Counted from the stretch's first letter, positions 52,329 to 61,208 are shown. The stretch: 64,000 bases of DNA from SCTD01 sp963784675 (GCA_963784675.1 CAWASE010000002.1:310001-374000), one strand, 5' to 3'. Notes: a model not told the origin generated them from the sequence alone. Numbers and translations are program-made.

Positions 52329-52909
52329 GCCGTGCCCTCGCTCTCGCGCAGTCGTGCCCGGAAGGCGTCGACGGCGGCGCCGAAGCCGGAGAGGTCGTCG
52401 GTGACGAACTCGACGGCCGCCGCCGGCACCATGAGCGCCTCGCCGGAGACTGCGAGCACGTCGGGTAGCGGGATGAGCACGGTGCGGCCGTCCTTGCCGA
52501 GCGCCTCGCTGGAGTCGATCTCGTAGCCGACCACGTCGGCCCGCTCGCCCACCGACAGGATCACCTCGACGATCACGCCGAGGTCGGTGCCGCCGTCGGT
52601 CAGCACGCGCGAACCGAGGACGTCACCGCCGCCTCCCGACCGCGCCGACCGCTCCAGCACCGCGGTGCGCTCCTCGAGCACGTCCTCGCCGGTGATCATG
52701 ACGGCGTCACGGCCCAGGCCGTGCACGGCGGCCCACGGCAGGGCGGTCTTGAGCGGTCCGGCGAACAGTCCGCGGCCGTTGAGGGTGAAGCCCGCGACCT
52801 CGCCCGCGTCGCCGGCGTAGACGATGTCCTTGATCTCGGCGACGTCCTCGCCGGCCAGGGTGACGACGGGTCGCTTCATGATCTCTCTGGCGCGCATGAG
52901 CACGTTCAC
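52325..52909 (-). CDS. PRC-barrel domain protein
   Basis: A 194-residue protein with PRC-barrel strands in the first part (RAREIMKRPVVTLAGEDVAEIKDIVYAG, FTLNGRGLFAG) and a second set near residues 100-130 (GGDVLGSRVLTDGGTDLGVIVEVIL). The C terminus is helical and acidic. Start GTG at 52909 overlaps the TGA of the small membrane gene upstream. In-frame ATG at 52897 is an alternative. It belongs to a three-gene coupled unit with the other PRC protein. Confidence 0.82.
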   Translation of the reverse strand: MNVLMRAREIMKRPVVTLAGEDVAEIKDIVYAGDAGEVAGFTLNGRGLFAGPLKTALPWAAVHGLGRDAVMITGEDVLEERTAVLERSARSGGGGDVLGSRVLTDGGTDLGVIVEVILSVGERADVVGYEIDSSEALGKDGRTVLIPLPDVLAVSGEALMVPAAAVEFVTDDLSGFGAAVDAFRARLRESEGTA

Positions 52910-53046
52910 GAGCCCGCGCCCTCGTCCTTGCTGCTGTCCAGCGAGATGACGCCGCCGCTCTTGCGCCTGGCCTGCACGGCGACGAAGCTGACCACCACCA
53001 CCGCCAGCACGACCAGCACCAGGATCAGGTACCCCCACCATTCCAC
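52906..53046 (-). CDS. Small single-pass membrane protein, coupled to PRC-barrel genes
   Basis: A 46-residue protein read from a GTG at 53046 to a TGA at 52906-52908. The N-terminal half is one TM helix (GYLILVLVVLAVVVSFVAV), followed by a basic stretch (QARRKSGG) and an acidic end (DSSKDEGAGS). The positive-inside rule places the C terminus in the cytosol. GC-rich third positions, and the GTGA overlap with the PRC-barrel gene, support it. It may anchor the PRC proteins to the membrane (inference). Confidence 0.7.
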   Translation of the reverse strand: MEWWGYLILVLVVLAVVVVSFVAVQARRKSGGVISLDSSKDEGAGS

Positions 53047-53097
53047 GACGCGCCGCCTCTCAGGATGCGGACGCGGCCGGTCGGCGCGGGTCCATGA

Positions 53098-53526
53098 TCA
53101 GTCTCTACCCACGGAGTCGGTTTCCGCGACGTCGAGGCCCGCCGACTCTGTGCCCACTGCCAGCGGCGTGAGACGCAGCATGGTCGACCGATTCTCCCAC
53201 CGCTCGGCCAGACCCGGCGCAGCACTGTTCAGCCGCACCGCGGCGAGCAGCGGCGCGAGCCGCCGCCAGGCGTCCGAACCCGGCGCCACCTGCTGCACGT
53301 CGGCGGTCCACGTCAGCACCCGGTCGGTGGGGCGCGCGCGGGAGCGCACGGTGACCTCGGCCCGGTCGGCCAGCGACGGCAGCGGCTGCTCGTCACCGTC
53401 GCCGATCAACCAGAGCGCGTCCTCGTGCCAGACGTGCCAGAGCACCCGGGCCGGGCCGCCGGGTGGTCCGACCCAGACGGCCTCGGAGCGGCGGGTCGCC
53501 TCGGCGACCAGGCTGGCGGTGGGCAC
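53098..53526 (-). CDS. PNPOx-like (FMN-binding split barrel) protein, probable
   Basis: A 142-residue protein. The layout, with VGPPGGPARVLWHVWHEDALWLIGDGDEQPLPSL and VLTWTADVQQVAPGS followed by a helix, resembles split-barrel flavin or F420-binding proteins, but no cofactor residues are certain. It starts with GTG and converges on nothing; the haloperoxidase gene is divergent, 49 bases away. I am moderately sure it is a real gene and less sure of the fold. Confidence 0.6.
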   Translation of the reverse strand: MPTASLVAEATRRSEAVWVGPPGGPARVLWHVWHEDALWLIGDGDEQPLPSLADRAEVTVRSRARPTDRVLTWTADVQQVAPGSDAWRRLAPLLAAVRLNSAAPGLAERWENRSTMLRLTPLAVGTESAGLDVAETDSVGRD

Positions 53527-53575
53527 CCGTCATGCTGGCACGCGCCGCCTCGTCGCAGCGGCGAGACTGGGTCGC

Positions 53576-54784
53576 ATGGGACGTCTCGCCCGGACGCTGC
53601 TCGCCGCCGGCCTGCTGGCGTCGGCGCTGTCCGGTTGCTCCAGCGGCGCGGACGCGAGGCCGGTCGTGGACCGCTGGTACGCGCAGACCGCCGCTGCCGT
53701 CGCGACCCAGCGCGAGCCCGATCCGGTCCGCACCCGCACCTGGGCGCTGGCCTGGTGGGCCGCCGAGCGGGCCGTCGGCAGCGGCTCCTCCGCCGAGGGC
53801 GTCGACGACGCCGCGCTGGCCGGCGCCGTCCACGACGTGCTGACCGCGCTGGTGCCGGAACAGCGACGCGCCGTCGACGACGCGCTCGCCGCCACGCTGG
53901 ACGGGCTGCCCGACAGCGCGGCCGTCGACGACGCCGTGCTCGCCGGCCGCCGCGCCGCCGCGGCAGTGCTCGCCGAAAGAACGGGTGACGGGCTGACCAC
54001 GTCGCAGGTGAACACGCCGTTCCCCGGGGTGGCGTCGCCCGGTCCCGGTGACTACGTGCCGACGCCGCCGGAGCGGGCGCCGGGACAGCAGGCCGGCGAG
54101 GGGGACGCGACGCCGTTCCTGCTGGGCCGGGTCGACCGCTTCGACCCGGGTCCGCCGCCGGCACCGGGCACCGAGGTCTACCGCCGCGACCTGGCCGAGG
54201 TGCGCGAGCTCGGTCGCGACGACAGCGCGACGCGGACCGCCGAGCAGACGGAGCTGGCGCGCTTCTGGGGACCGTCGCTGGTCGAGGTCTTCACGCCGCT
54301 GGTCGGCAAGGCCGTGCACGGGCTCGACGCGCGCGCGGCCGCCGGGCTGCTGTCGGACCTGCACCGGGTCAGCCTGGACGCGCAGCTGGCCGTGTACGAC
54401 GCGAAGTACGTGCACCTGTTCTGGCGGCCGGTGACGGCGCTGCAGCAGGACGGCGACGGCGACCCGCTGACCCCGCAGGTGCCGGGCTGGCTGCCGCTGC
54501 TGGACACCCCGCCGCAGCCGGAGTACCCGAGCGCCCACACCACGATCGCGGCGGCCTACGCCGCGGTGCTCACCGCCCGGCTCGGACCCGCACCGGCCGC
54601 GCCCCTGACGCTCATCAGCCCCGGCGTCAAGGGCGTCACCCGCACCTACGCCCGCTGGGAGCAGGTCGTCACCGAGAACGTCGACGCGCGCGTCTGGGCC
54701 GGCGTGCACTACCGCCACAGCGACGAGGTCGGCGCCGAGCTCGGCCGGCAGGTCGCGGCCTACGACCTGGCCCGGGCGCGGTGA
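53576..54784 (+). CDS. Vanadium-dependent haloperoxidase-like/PAP2 lipoprotein
   Basis: A 402-residue protein with a lipoprotein signal: LARTLLAAGLLASALSGCSS, lipobox cysteine near residue 21. The C-terminal third has the vanadium haloperoxidase/PAP2 phosphatase motifs: FWRPVTALQQDGDGD, PEYPSAHTTIAAAYA (the PSxHT His), and GVHYRHSDEVGAELG (the second His). These residues bind vanadate or phosphate. The middle helices (LLSDLHRVSLDAQLAVYDAKYVHLFWR) match VCPO-type proteins. It would act outside the membrane. GAGACT lies 7 bases before the ATG. Confidence 0.85.
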   Translation: MGRLARTLLAAGLLASALSGCSSGADARPVVDRWYAQTAAAVATQREPDPVRTRTWALAWWAAERAVGSGSSAEGVDDAALAGAVHDVLTALVPEQRRAVDDALAATLDGLPDSAAVDDAVLAGRRAAAAVLAERTGDGLTTSQVNTPFPGVASPGPGDYVPTPPERAPGQQAGEGDATPFLLGRVDRFDPGPPPAPGTEVYRRDLAEVRELGRDDSATRTAEQTELARFWGPSLVEVFTPLVGKAVHGLDARAAAGLLSDLHRVSLDAQLAVYDAKYVHLFWRPVTALQQDGDGDPLTPQVPGWLPLLDTPPQPEYPSAHTTIAAAYAAVLTARLGPAPAAPLTLISPGVKGVTRTYARWEQVVTENVDARVWAGVHYRHSDEVGAELGRQVAAYDLARAR

Positions 54785-54800
54785 CGGGCAGACTCCTGCC

Positions 54801-55736
54801 GTGACCACGCGCACCACCTCGCCGCGGCGGACCGAGCCGGTCGGACGTCCGAGCGGCAGCAACGCCGTCCTGCTCGTGATCGGTCTGTCCGCCGTCAGCA
54901 CCAGCGGTCCGCTCATCGCGGCGACCGCGGTGCCTGCCCTGGCGATCGCCTTCTGGCGCAACGCGCTGGCCGCCGGCGTGCTGCTGCCCGCGGCGCTGCT
55001 CACCTGCCGCGACGAGCTGCGCGCCCTGGACCGGCGCGAGCTGTCGCTGGCGGGCGCCGCCGGCGTGCTGCTGGCGCTGCACTTCGCGACGTGGACGCCG
55101 TCGCTGAGCTACACCAGCGTCGCCTCGGCCACCGCGCTGGTCGCTACGCAGCCGGTCTGGGCGGCTGTGATCTCCGGACTGCGGGGGGCTCCCGTCGGCC
55201 GCGCCGTCTGGGCCGGCATCGCCGTGGCGATGGGCGGGGCGGTGCTGCTGGCCGGCGTCGACCTGCAGGTCAGCGGCCGGGCCCTGCTCGGAGACGGGCT
55301 CGCCCTGGCCGGCGGGGCCTTCGCCGCCCTTTACATGACCGCAGGCAGCGAGGTGCGGCGCAGCGTCTCGACGACCACCTACACGCTGCTCTGCTACGGG
55401 ACGACCGCTCTGCTGCTGCTGGTCGTGTGCGTGCTCGGCCGGGTGCAGCTGTCGGGCTACGACGCCGTCGACTGGTGGCGGCTGTTCGCCCTGACCGCCG
55501 GCGCGCAGCTGCTCGGGCACTCGCTGTTCAACCGGGTGCTCAAGGACGTCGGGCCGACGTTCGTCAGCACGCTGATCCTGCTGGAGATCCCCGGCGCCGC
55601 CCTGATCGCCGCGCTGCTGCTGGGGCAGACGCCGCCGCTGCTGGCGGTGCCGGCGGCCGTGCTGCTCATCGTCGGGCTCGGGCTCGTCATCCGCGCGAGC
55701 GGCCGCGGCACCGAGCCGTCGGTGCCGGTCGAGTGA
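54801..55736 (+). CDS. EamA family (DMT superfamily) transporter
   Basis: A 311-residue protein with ten predicted hydrophobic segments in two EamA repeats. FWRNALAAGVLLPAALL and HFATWTPSLSYTSVASATALVATQPVWAAVI belong to the first; GAQLLGHSLFNRVLKDVGPTFVSTLILLEIPGAALIAALLLGQ, with the typical E-P motif, belongs to the second. It probably exports or imports a metabolite; substrate unknown. The GTG at 54801 has CAGACT 6 bases upstream. Its TGA overlaps the GTG of the next gene. Confidence 0.9.
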   Translation: MTTRTTSPRRTEPVGRPSGSNAVLLVIGLSAVSTSGPLIAATAVPALAIAFWRNALAAGVLLPAALLTCRDELRALDRRELSLAGAAGVLLALHFATWTPSLSYTSVASATALVATQPVWAAVISGLRGAPVGRAVWAGIAVAMGGAVLLAGVDLQVSGRALLGDGLALAGGAFAALYMTAGSEVRRSVSTTTYTLLCYGTTALLLLVVCVLGRVQLSGYDAVDWWRLFALTAGAQLLGHSLFNRVLKDVGPTFVSTLILLEIPGAALIAALLLGQTPPLLAVPAAVLLIVGLGLVIRASGRGTEPSVPVE

Positions 55737-56689
55737 CGAGCCTGCCGGCGGCTCTGGTCGCGGTCGGCGAGGCCGTGCGCGAGGACGTGCTGGCCGCGTG
55801 CCGGGCGCAGTCGGTGGTCGAGCTCGCCGCCTACGACGACAGCGGCGACGGAGACACGCAGTTCGCGGTCGACAAGGTCTCCGAGCAACGGCTGCTCGCG
55901 CTGTGCGAACCGGTGGCACGGCTGCTCGGTGCGCCGCTGCTGCTGGTCGCCGAGGGGTTGGGGCGCGTCGTCGTCGGGCACGGGGAGCCCGCCTGGACGC
56001 TGCTCGTCGACCCGCTGGACGGCACCCGCCCGCTCGCGCACCAGAAGCGCTCGGCGTGGTTCCTCGCCGGGCTCGCGCCCGGGACGACGGCGACGCTGGC
56101 CGATCTCGTCGTGTCGGTGATGGTCGAGGTGCCGACCGTGAAGGCCGGCTGGGCCGACGTGCTCGTCGCCGAGGCCGGTCGCTCGACGATCGCGACGCGC
56201 GTCGATCTGCGGACGGGCGCCCGTGCGCCGTTCGCGCTGCACCCGTCGCGCGCCAACGGGCTCGAGCAGGGGTACGGCGGCGTCGCGCGCTACTTCCCGG
56301 GGGCGCGTGCCGAGCTGGCCGAGATCGACGACGAGGTGCACCGGCGCATCCTCGGCCGGGCCCGCGCCGGCAAGGCGCAGGCCTTCGAGGACCAGTACTG
56401 CACCGGCGGGACGATGGCCGAGCTCGCCTACGGGCACGACCGCTGGGCCGCCGACCTGCGGCCGCTGCTGGGCGACCGGGCCGGCATCTGCGCGCACCCG
56501 TACGACCTGGCGGGCTGGCTCGTCCCGGCCGGGGCCGGTGTGCACGTCGTCCACCCGGACGGTGGCCCGCTGCGGGCGCCGCTGGACCTGGTGGCCGACG
56601 TCGCCTGGGCGGCCTATGCCAACGACGCAGTGCGGGCGATGGTCGAACCGCACCTGCAGGCGGTGCTGCGCGAGCGAGGGTTGGCCTGA
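55733..56689 (+). CDS. Inositol monophosphatase-like protein
   Basis: A 318-residue protein of the metal-dependent sugar phosphatase fold. DTQFAVDKVSEQRLLALCEP is the N-terminal motif, LLVDPLDGTRPLAHQKRSAW carries the DPxDGT metal-binding core, and HPYDLAGWLVPAGAGVHVVHPDGGPL near the end corresponds to the WDxAA-type motif with some changes. Replacement of the canonical WD by YDLAGW suggests a divergent subgroup. It may hydrolyse a sugar phosphate, inositol phosphate or nucleotide 3'-phosphate. It is translated in coupling with the EamA gene. Confidence 0.8.
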   Translation: MTSLPAALVAVGEAVREDVLAACRAQSVVELAAYDDSGDGDTQFAVDKVSEQRLLALCEPVARLLGAPLLLVAEGLGRVVVGHGEPAWTLLVDPLDGTRPLAHQKRSAWFLAGLAPGTTATLADLVVSVMVEVPTVKAGWADVLVAEAGRSTIATRVDLRTGARAPFALHPSRANGLEQGYGGVARYFPGARAELAEIDDEVHRRILGRARAGKAQAFEDQYCTGGTMAELAYGHDRWAADLRPLLGDRAGICAHPYDLAGWLVPAGAGVHVVHPDGGPLRAPLDLVADVAWAAYANDAVRAMVEPHLQAVLRERGLA

Positions 56690-56717
56690 ACCGTCTGCGG
56701 GCTGGCAGGGTGCAGGC

Positions 56718-57245
56718 ATGGACCACGACCCGGACCACGAGCCGCTGCGCGTCGACCGCCCCCGACTCCCTGACGGCTACGGCGTGCCCACCACCGACGG
56801 CGCGCTGCTGCCGTGGAGTGACGTGCGGCAGCGGCTGGTCGACTCCGCGCAGTACTGGCTGGCGACCACCCGCGCCGACGGCCGTCCGCACGTCGTCCCG
56901 CGCTGGGGCGTCTGGCTGGACGACCGGCTGTACTACGACGGGTCGCCCGAGACGCTGCACGCCCGGATCCTGCGCCGGTCGTCGGCCTGCACGCTGCACC
57001 TGGAGGACGGCTGGCAGGCCGTCATCGTCGACGGCGAGGCGCGTCCCGCCAAGCCGCCGGGGCTCGTCCTGGGTGGCCGCATCGCGGCGGAGATGGGCCG
57101 CAAGTACGCGGCCAAGGACTACGCACCGGCCGCGGACGCGTGGGAGGGCGAGGCCGCCGGCGGGCTGTGCGTGTTCACCCCCGCCAAGGCGCTGGCGTGG
57201 TTCGCGTTCCCGACCGATGTGACACGGTTCGCCTTCCCGTCCTGA
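56718..57245 (+). CDS. Pyridoxamine 5'-phosphate oxidase family protein
   Basis: A 175-residue split-barrel protein. SAQYWLATTRADGRPHVVPRWGVWLDDRLYYDG is the typical first half of a flavin/F420-binding PNPOx-like domain, and AGRAKYAAKDYAP-like residues plus LAWFAFPTDVTRFAFP form the C-terminal strands. Such proteins reduce small molecules with F420 or FMN in actinobacteria; no substrate is evident. CAGGGT lies 6 bases before the ATG, suggesting a leaderless mRNA. Confidence 0.85.
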   Translation: MDHDPDHEPLRVDRPRLPDGYGVPTTDGALLPWSDVRQRLVDSAQYWLATTRADGRPHVVPRWGVWLDDRLYYDGSPETLHARILRRSSACTLHLEDGWQAVIVDGEARPAKPPGLVLGGRIAAEMGRKYAAKDYAPAADAWEGEAAGGLCVFTPAKALAWFAFPTDVTRFAFPS

Positions 57246-57306
57246 CCCTGTCCAGAGGCAGCACCGCGCCCTTGCCCCGTGCCTGCCGACCGCCCACACT
57301 CAGGCC

Positions 57307-57645
57307 ATGACCACGACGGCGCAGTCCTGGGTGCTGCTCGGGCTCATGGGCACCTTCGTCACCGGCCTGTTCGTCGCCATGACGCTCGTGACCTCGAGTC
57401 TGCGGGGCGAGCTCCGCGGGCTGGCGGACGGGCTGCGCGGTGAGTTCGGCGGCCTGCGGGGCGAGTTCGGCGGCTTGCGGGGTGAGTTCGGCGGCCTGCG
57501 GGGCGAGATGAACGCGCGGTTCGATGCGGTCGACACCCGGTTCGACGCCGTCGACACCCGCCTGGACGGCGTCGACCGGCGCCTGGACCATCTCGACCGC
57601 GACGTCCAGGCGCTGACCGACCGGGTGTTCCGCGACCGGCCGTAG
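57307..57645 (+). CDS. Membrane-anchored heptad-repeat (coiled-coil) protein
   Basis: A 112-residue protein. Residues 8-30 are hydrophobic (WVLLGLMGTFVTGLFVAM). They are followed by four near-identical heptads of the type GGLRGEF and then by a second set of heptads (RFDAVDT, RFDAVDT, RLDGVDR, RLDHLDR), which form a continuous coiled coil. The DNA shows matching 21-base repeats. The layout is that of a single-pass protein with a rod of about 75 residues in the cytosol or outside. No domain is recognised. CACACT lies 6 bases before the ATG. Confidence 0.75.
   Translation: MTTTAQSWVLLGLMGTFVTGLFVAMTLVTSSLRGELRGLADGLRGEFGGLRGEFGGLRGEFGGLRGEMNARFDAVDTRFDAVDTRLDGVDRRLDHLDRDVQALTDRVFRDRP
57430..57510 (+). 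repeat. 21-base tandem repeat encoding GGLRGEF heptads
   Basis: Nearly four units, each ending in the codons for LRGE(F/M). Units differ at single third-position bases, so selection on the protein or recent duplication is plausible. A second, weaker 21-base periodicity follows at 57517-57600. Confidence 0.85.
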
Positions 57646-57782
57646 ACCGGAGCCGGCCGGCTCCCGTGACCGTTCTCACCCGGTACGGCTGGCCGCCCCC
57701 CGGCGTGCGGTGGGACACTCGGACGTCGCACGCGCGCCACGTGCGTGCGACGCCGTCCGGACGTCGACGAGGGAGATCCACC

Positions 57783-58985
57783 ATGCCGCGCCTAGCCAAC
57801 ACCGAGGGGCTCACCGAGGTCCAGGTCGAGATCCTGGACACCGTGCGCGGGTTCGTCGACAAGGAGATCATCCCGTACGCCACCGACCTCGAGCACAAGG
57901 ACGAGTTCCCAGAGGCGATCGTGGAGGGCATGAAGGAGATGGGCCTGTTCGGGCTCATGATCCCGGAGGAGTTCGGCGGGCTCGGCGAGTCGCTGCTGAC
58001 CTACGCCCTGGTGGTCGAGCAGATCGCCCGCGGCTGGATGAGCGTCTCCGGCGTCATCAACACGCACTTCATCGTCGCGTACATGCTGATGCACCACGGC
58101 ACCGACGAGCAGAAGACCCGCCTGCTGCCGCAGATGGCCGCCGGTGACCTGCGCGGGGGCTTCTCGATGAGCGAGCCCGGCTGCGGTTCCGACGTCGCCG
58201 CCATCAAGAGCAAGGGCGTCCGCGACGGCGACGAGTACGTGCTGGACGGCCAGAAGATGTGGCTCACCAACGGCGCCCGCGCCGGCCTGATCGCCACCCT
58301 GGTCAAGACCGACGAGGGCAGCGACTCGGTCTACAAGAACATGTCGACCTTCCTCATCGAGAAGGAGGCCGGCTTCGGCGAGACCGCCCAGGGCGTCACG
58401 ATCCCCGGCAAGATCGAGAAGATGGGCTACAAGGGCGTCGAGACGACCGAGATGATCCTGGACGCCGCCCGCGTGCCGGCGTCGACGATCCTGGGCGGCG
58501 AGGCCGGCCGCGGCAAGGGCTTCTACCAGATGATGGACGGTGTCGAGGTCGGCCGCGTGAACGTCGCCGCCCGTGCCTGCGGCATCTCGATCCGCGCCTT
58601 CGAGCTGGCGATCCAGTACGCGCAGCAGCGCTCGACCTTCGGCAAGCCCATCGCCCAGCACCAGGCGATCCAGTTCAAGCTCGCCGAGATGGCCACCAAG
58701 GTCGAGGCCGCGCACGCGCTGATGGTGAACGCCGCCCGGCTCAAGGACGCCGGCAAGCGCAACGACGTCGAGGCCGGCATGGCCAAGCTGCTCGCGAGCG
58801 AGTACTGCGCCGAGGTCACCCAGGAGAGCTTCCGCATCCACGGGGGCTACGGCTACTCCAAGGAGTACGAGATCGAGCGCCTCATGCGCGAGGCGCCGTT
58901 CCTGCTCATCGGCGAGGGCACCAGCGAGATCCAGAAGACGATCATCAGCCGCGGTCTGCTCAAGGACTACGCCCTCAAGGGCTGA
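57783..58985 (+). CDS. Acyl-CoA dehydrogenase
   Basis: A 400-residue FAD enzyme. Residues 30-115 are the N-terminal helical domain (LFGLMIPEEFGGLGESLL). The middle domain has SMSEPGCGSDVAAIKSK and KMWLTNGARAGLI. The C-terminal domain has ARACGISIRAFELAIQYAQQRSTFGKPIAQHQAIQFKLAEM, and IHGGYGYSKEYEIERLMREAP with GEGTSEIQKTII. It introduces a double bond into an acyl-CoA, passing electrons to ETF. Substrate could be short-chain or methylsuccinyl-like. GAGGGAG lies 8 bases before the ATG, one of the few clear Shine-Dalgarno sites in this part of the window. Confidence 0.94.
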   Translation: MPRLANTEGLTEVQVEILDTVRGFVDKEIIPYATDLEHKDEFPEAIVEGMKEMGLFGLMIPEEFGGLGESLLTYALVVEQIARGWMSVSGVINTHFIVAYMLMHHGTDEQKTRLLPQMAAGDLRGGFSMSEPGCGSDVAAIKSKGVRDGDEYVLDGQKMWLTNGARAGLIATLVKTDEGSDSVYKNMSTFLIEKEAGFGETAQGVTIPGKIEKMGYKGVETTEMILDAARVPASTILGGEAGRGKGFYQMMDGVEVGRVNVAARACGISIRAFELAIQYAQQRSTFGKPIAQHQAIQFKLAEMATKVEAAHALMVNAARLKDAGKRNDVEAGMAKLLASEYCAEVTQESFRIHGGYGYSKEYEIERLMREAPFLLIGEGTSEIQKTIISRGLLKDYALKG

Positions 58986-58999
58986 CGCCTCCACCGCTG

Positions 59000-59593
59000 A
59001 TGCCCCTGGACCCCGACGTCGTCCTGCTGCAGGTCGAGGCGACGCTGCTGGCCGCGCTGGGGCAGGACAGCGGCCGGGCCGGGGTCAGCTTCCTGGGTGC
59101 CGAGCGCATCGACGTGCTGCGCTTCGGTCCGGACCCCGACGGGCTGGTGCGCTACGTGACCCTCGGGCTCAGCCGCGCGCCGATGGGCGACCCCGGGGCA
59201 CTGGTGGTGCTCGAGGACGGCCCGCGCGCCGAGCTGCTGCTCAGCGTGCGCGACCGGCACGACGACGTGCTTCGCCGGCTGGCGGTGCTGGCCGCCAGCC
59301 CGGCCGTCGAGGGCATCGTGCTCACGCCGGGTGCCGGCCTGGACCTCGGCGAGGCGCTCTGGGACGGCGCCCCGTTCACCGCCGTGCTGGTGGGCGAACC
59401 CGGGGCGGCGGTGCCCGACGTCGAGCTCGACGGCTACGAGCCGGTGCGCTTCCTGCCGCTGCTGCCGATGACGCCGAACGAGGCCGCGTGGAAGCGGGTG
59501 CACGGCGCCGCGGCGCTGCAGCAGCGCTGGTTGGACCGCGGCACCGACCTGCGCGACCCGCGACGGGCCGAGGTCGAGCTCACCGCGCCGTAG
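59000..59593 (+). CDS. Suppressor-of-fused (SUFU)-like domain protein
   Basis: A 197-residue protein. The arrangement YVTLGLSRAPMGDPGALVVLEDGPRAELLLSVRD and FLPLLPMTPNEAAWKRVHGAAAL matches the bacterial suppressor of fused domain (the second half contains the LLPI/LxxNExxWxR feature). Bacterial versions are often immunity-type or adaptor proteins; here no toxin gene is next to it. It starts 14 bases after the acyl-CoA dehydrogenase stop and may share its transcript. Confidence 0.75.
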   Translation: MPLDPDVVLLQVEATLLAALGQDSGRAGVSFLGAERIDVLRFGPDPDGLVRYVTLGLSRAPMGDPGALVVLEDGPRAELLLSVRDRHDDVLRRLAVLAASPAVEGIVLTPGAGLDLGEALWDGAPFTAVLVGEPGAAVPDVELDGYEPVRFLPLLPMTPNEAAWKRVHGAAALQQRWLDRGTDLRDPRRAEVELTAP

Positions 59594-59613
59594 CGGCGGG
59601 GCAGGATGCCCGC

Positions 59614-60664
59614 ATGGGCGTGCACGAGCTGGCAGAGCGGTTCGTGGCCCAGGCCCGCTTCTGCGCCGGAGCCGGTTCGCCGTTCATGAACGAGCTGCTG
59701 CTCGGCGCCGGGCAGGACCTGCGCGACGGCGGTCCGACCGCCGAGCTGCTGGCGCCGCTGGCGGACGACCCGCCCGGCAGCGTCCCGGCGCTGCGGCTGG
59801 CCGGGGCCCTGCACCGGCTCGTGCTGGAGCGCCGGGCTCCCGGTCTGGCGCTGCACTACCCGAGCGTCGGCGGCACGCCCGGCGCGCTGTGGCCGGCGGC
59901 GCGGGAGGTCGTCGCCGAGCACCAGCCGGCGCTCGTCGGAACTGGTGCGCCGCCCGGTGCAGACCAACGAGGTCGGACGCAGCGCCGCGCTGCTGGCCGG
60001 CCTGACGCAGATCGCGCACGACACCGGGCTCCCGGTCCGACTGCTCGAGATCGGTGCGAGCGCCGGGCTGAACCTGCTGGTCGACCGGTTCGCCCACCCG
60101 CTGCCCGACGGGCGGGTCCTCGGCGCCCCCGGGTCTGCCGTGCACCTTGGCGGCTCGTTCCTGGGCCGGCCGCTGCCGCCGGCGGGCCCGGAGATCATCG
60201 AGCGGCGCGGCTGCGACCCCGCGCCGGTCGACCCGTGCTCCACCGAGGGCAGGCTCACGCTCACCTCCTACGTCTGGGCCGACCAGCGCGACCGGCTCGA
60301 ACGGTTGCGGGCGGCGCTGACGGTGGCGGCGGCGCACCCGGTGCCGGTCGAGCGGTCGGGCGCGGGAGCGTTCCTGGAGCGGGAGCTCGGCAGCTCCCGT
60401 CCGGGCGTCGTCACGGTCGTCTGGCACTCGGTGGTGCGGCAGTACCTCTCGCCCCACGAGCGCGACCGGGTCGACGCCGCGCTCGCCGCCGCCGGTCGGC
60501 AGGCCAGCGTCCGGGCGCCGCTGGCGCACCTCGCGTTGGAGCCGACCGCCCCCGCCGGCGGCGCGCACGGCTCCTTCGCGCTGACCCTGACCTCGTGGCC
60601 GCGCGGTCGTACCCGGGTGCTGGCCGACTGCGGAGGGCACGGACCCCCGATCGTGTGGCACTGA
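59614..60664 (+). pseudogene. DUF2332 family protein, one frameshift
   Basis: About 349 residues in two frames. The first covers GVHELAERFVAQARFCAGAG to HQPALV. After an extra G near 59938 the second frame continues VRRPVQTNEVGRSAALLAGL, LEIGASAGLNLLVDR, and VVWHSVVRQYLSPHERD. Removing one base gives EHQPALVELVRRPVQTNE, as in DUF2332 proteins. DUF2332 has an SAM-methyltransferase-like core (LEIGASAGLNLL), but its function is unproven. CAGGAT lies 6 bases before the ATG. Confidence 0.85.
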
Positions 60665-60707
60665 CCGTCTGCGAGGATCGGGCTCCACCCCGACAGCAGG
60701 AGGATCA

Positions 60708-61208
60708 GTGCAGTTCGGTCGGTACTACGAGGAGTTCGAGGTCGGCGCGGTCTACAAGCACTGGCCGGGAAAGACCGTCACCGAGTACGACGACCATCTG
60801 TTCTGCCTGCTCACCATGAACCACCACCCGCTGCACCTGGACGCGACCTACGCCGCGACCACGCAGCAGGGCCGCAACGTCGTCGTCGGCAACTACGTCT
60901 ACTCGTTGCTGCTGGGCATGTCGGTCTCGGACGTGTCCGGTCGGGCGATCGCGAACCTGGAGGTCGAGAGCCTCAAGCACGTGTTCCCGACCTTCCACGG
61001 CGACACCATCTACGGCCAGACCGAGGTGCTCGACAAGACCGAGAGCAAGAGCAAGGACGACCGCGGCGTCGTCTACGTCGAGACCAAGGGCTACAACCAG
61101 GACGGCGTCCTGGTGTGCATCTTCCGGCGCAAGGTGATGATCCCCAAGCGCAGCTACGCCGAGACGACCGGTGGCGAGTTCCCCGGGCGTCCCGAGCTCC
61201 GCGAGTAG
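60708..61208 (+). CDS. MaoC family dehydratase
   Basis: A 166-residue hot-dog-fold protein. GRYYEEFEVGAVYKHWPGKTV is the usual start, MNHHPLHLDATYAATT holds the catalytic Asp/His-type motif (NPLHxD), VVGNYVYSLLLGMSV and LESLKHVFPTFHGDTIYGQTEVL follow. It resembles single-domain (R)-enoyl-CoA hydratases and half of mesaconyl-CoA hydratases. Together with the acyl-CoA dehydrogenase 2 kb upstream and the malyl-CoA-type lyases at 41-43 kb, it may belong to a CoA-ester assimilation pathway (inference). AGGAGG stands 4 bases before the GTG start. Confidence 0.88.
   Translation: MQFGRYYEEFEVGAVYKHWPGKTVTEYDDHLFCLLTMNHHPLHLDATYAATTQQGRNVVVGNYVYSLLLGMSVSDVSGRAIANLEVESLKHVFPTFHGDTIYGQTEVLDKTESKSKDDRGVVYVETKGYNQDGVLVCIFRRKVMIPKRSYAETTGGEFPGRPELRE

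Noticed and set aside
54669..57299. An 876-codon minus-strand open frame
   Set aside because: It lies opposite clear genes (EamA, phosphatase-like, PNPOx-like) and is Arg/Pro-rich with no recognisable motif.
57430..57600. Tandem repeats as a CRISPR array
   Set aside because: Units are contiguous 21-mers inside an open frame, with no spacers.
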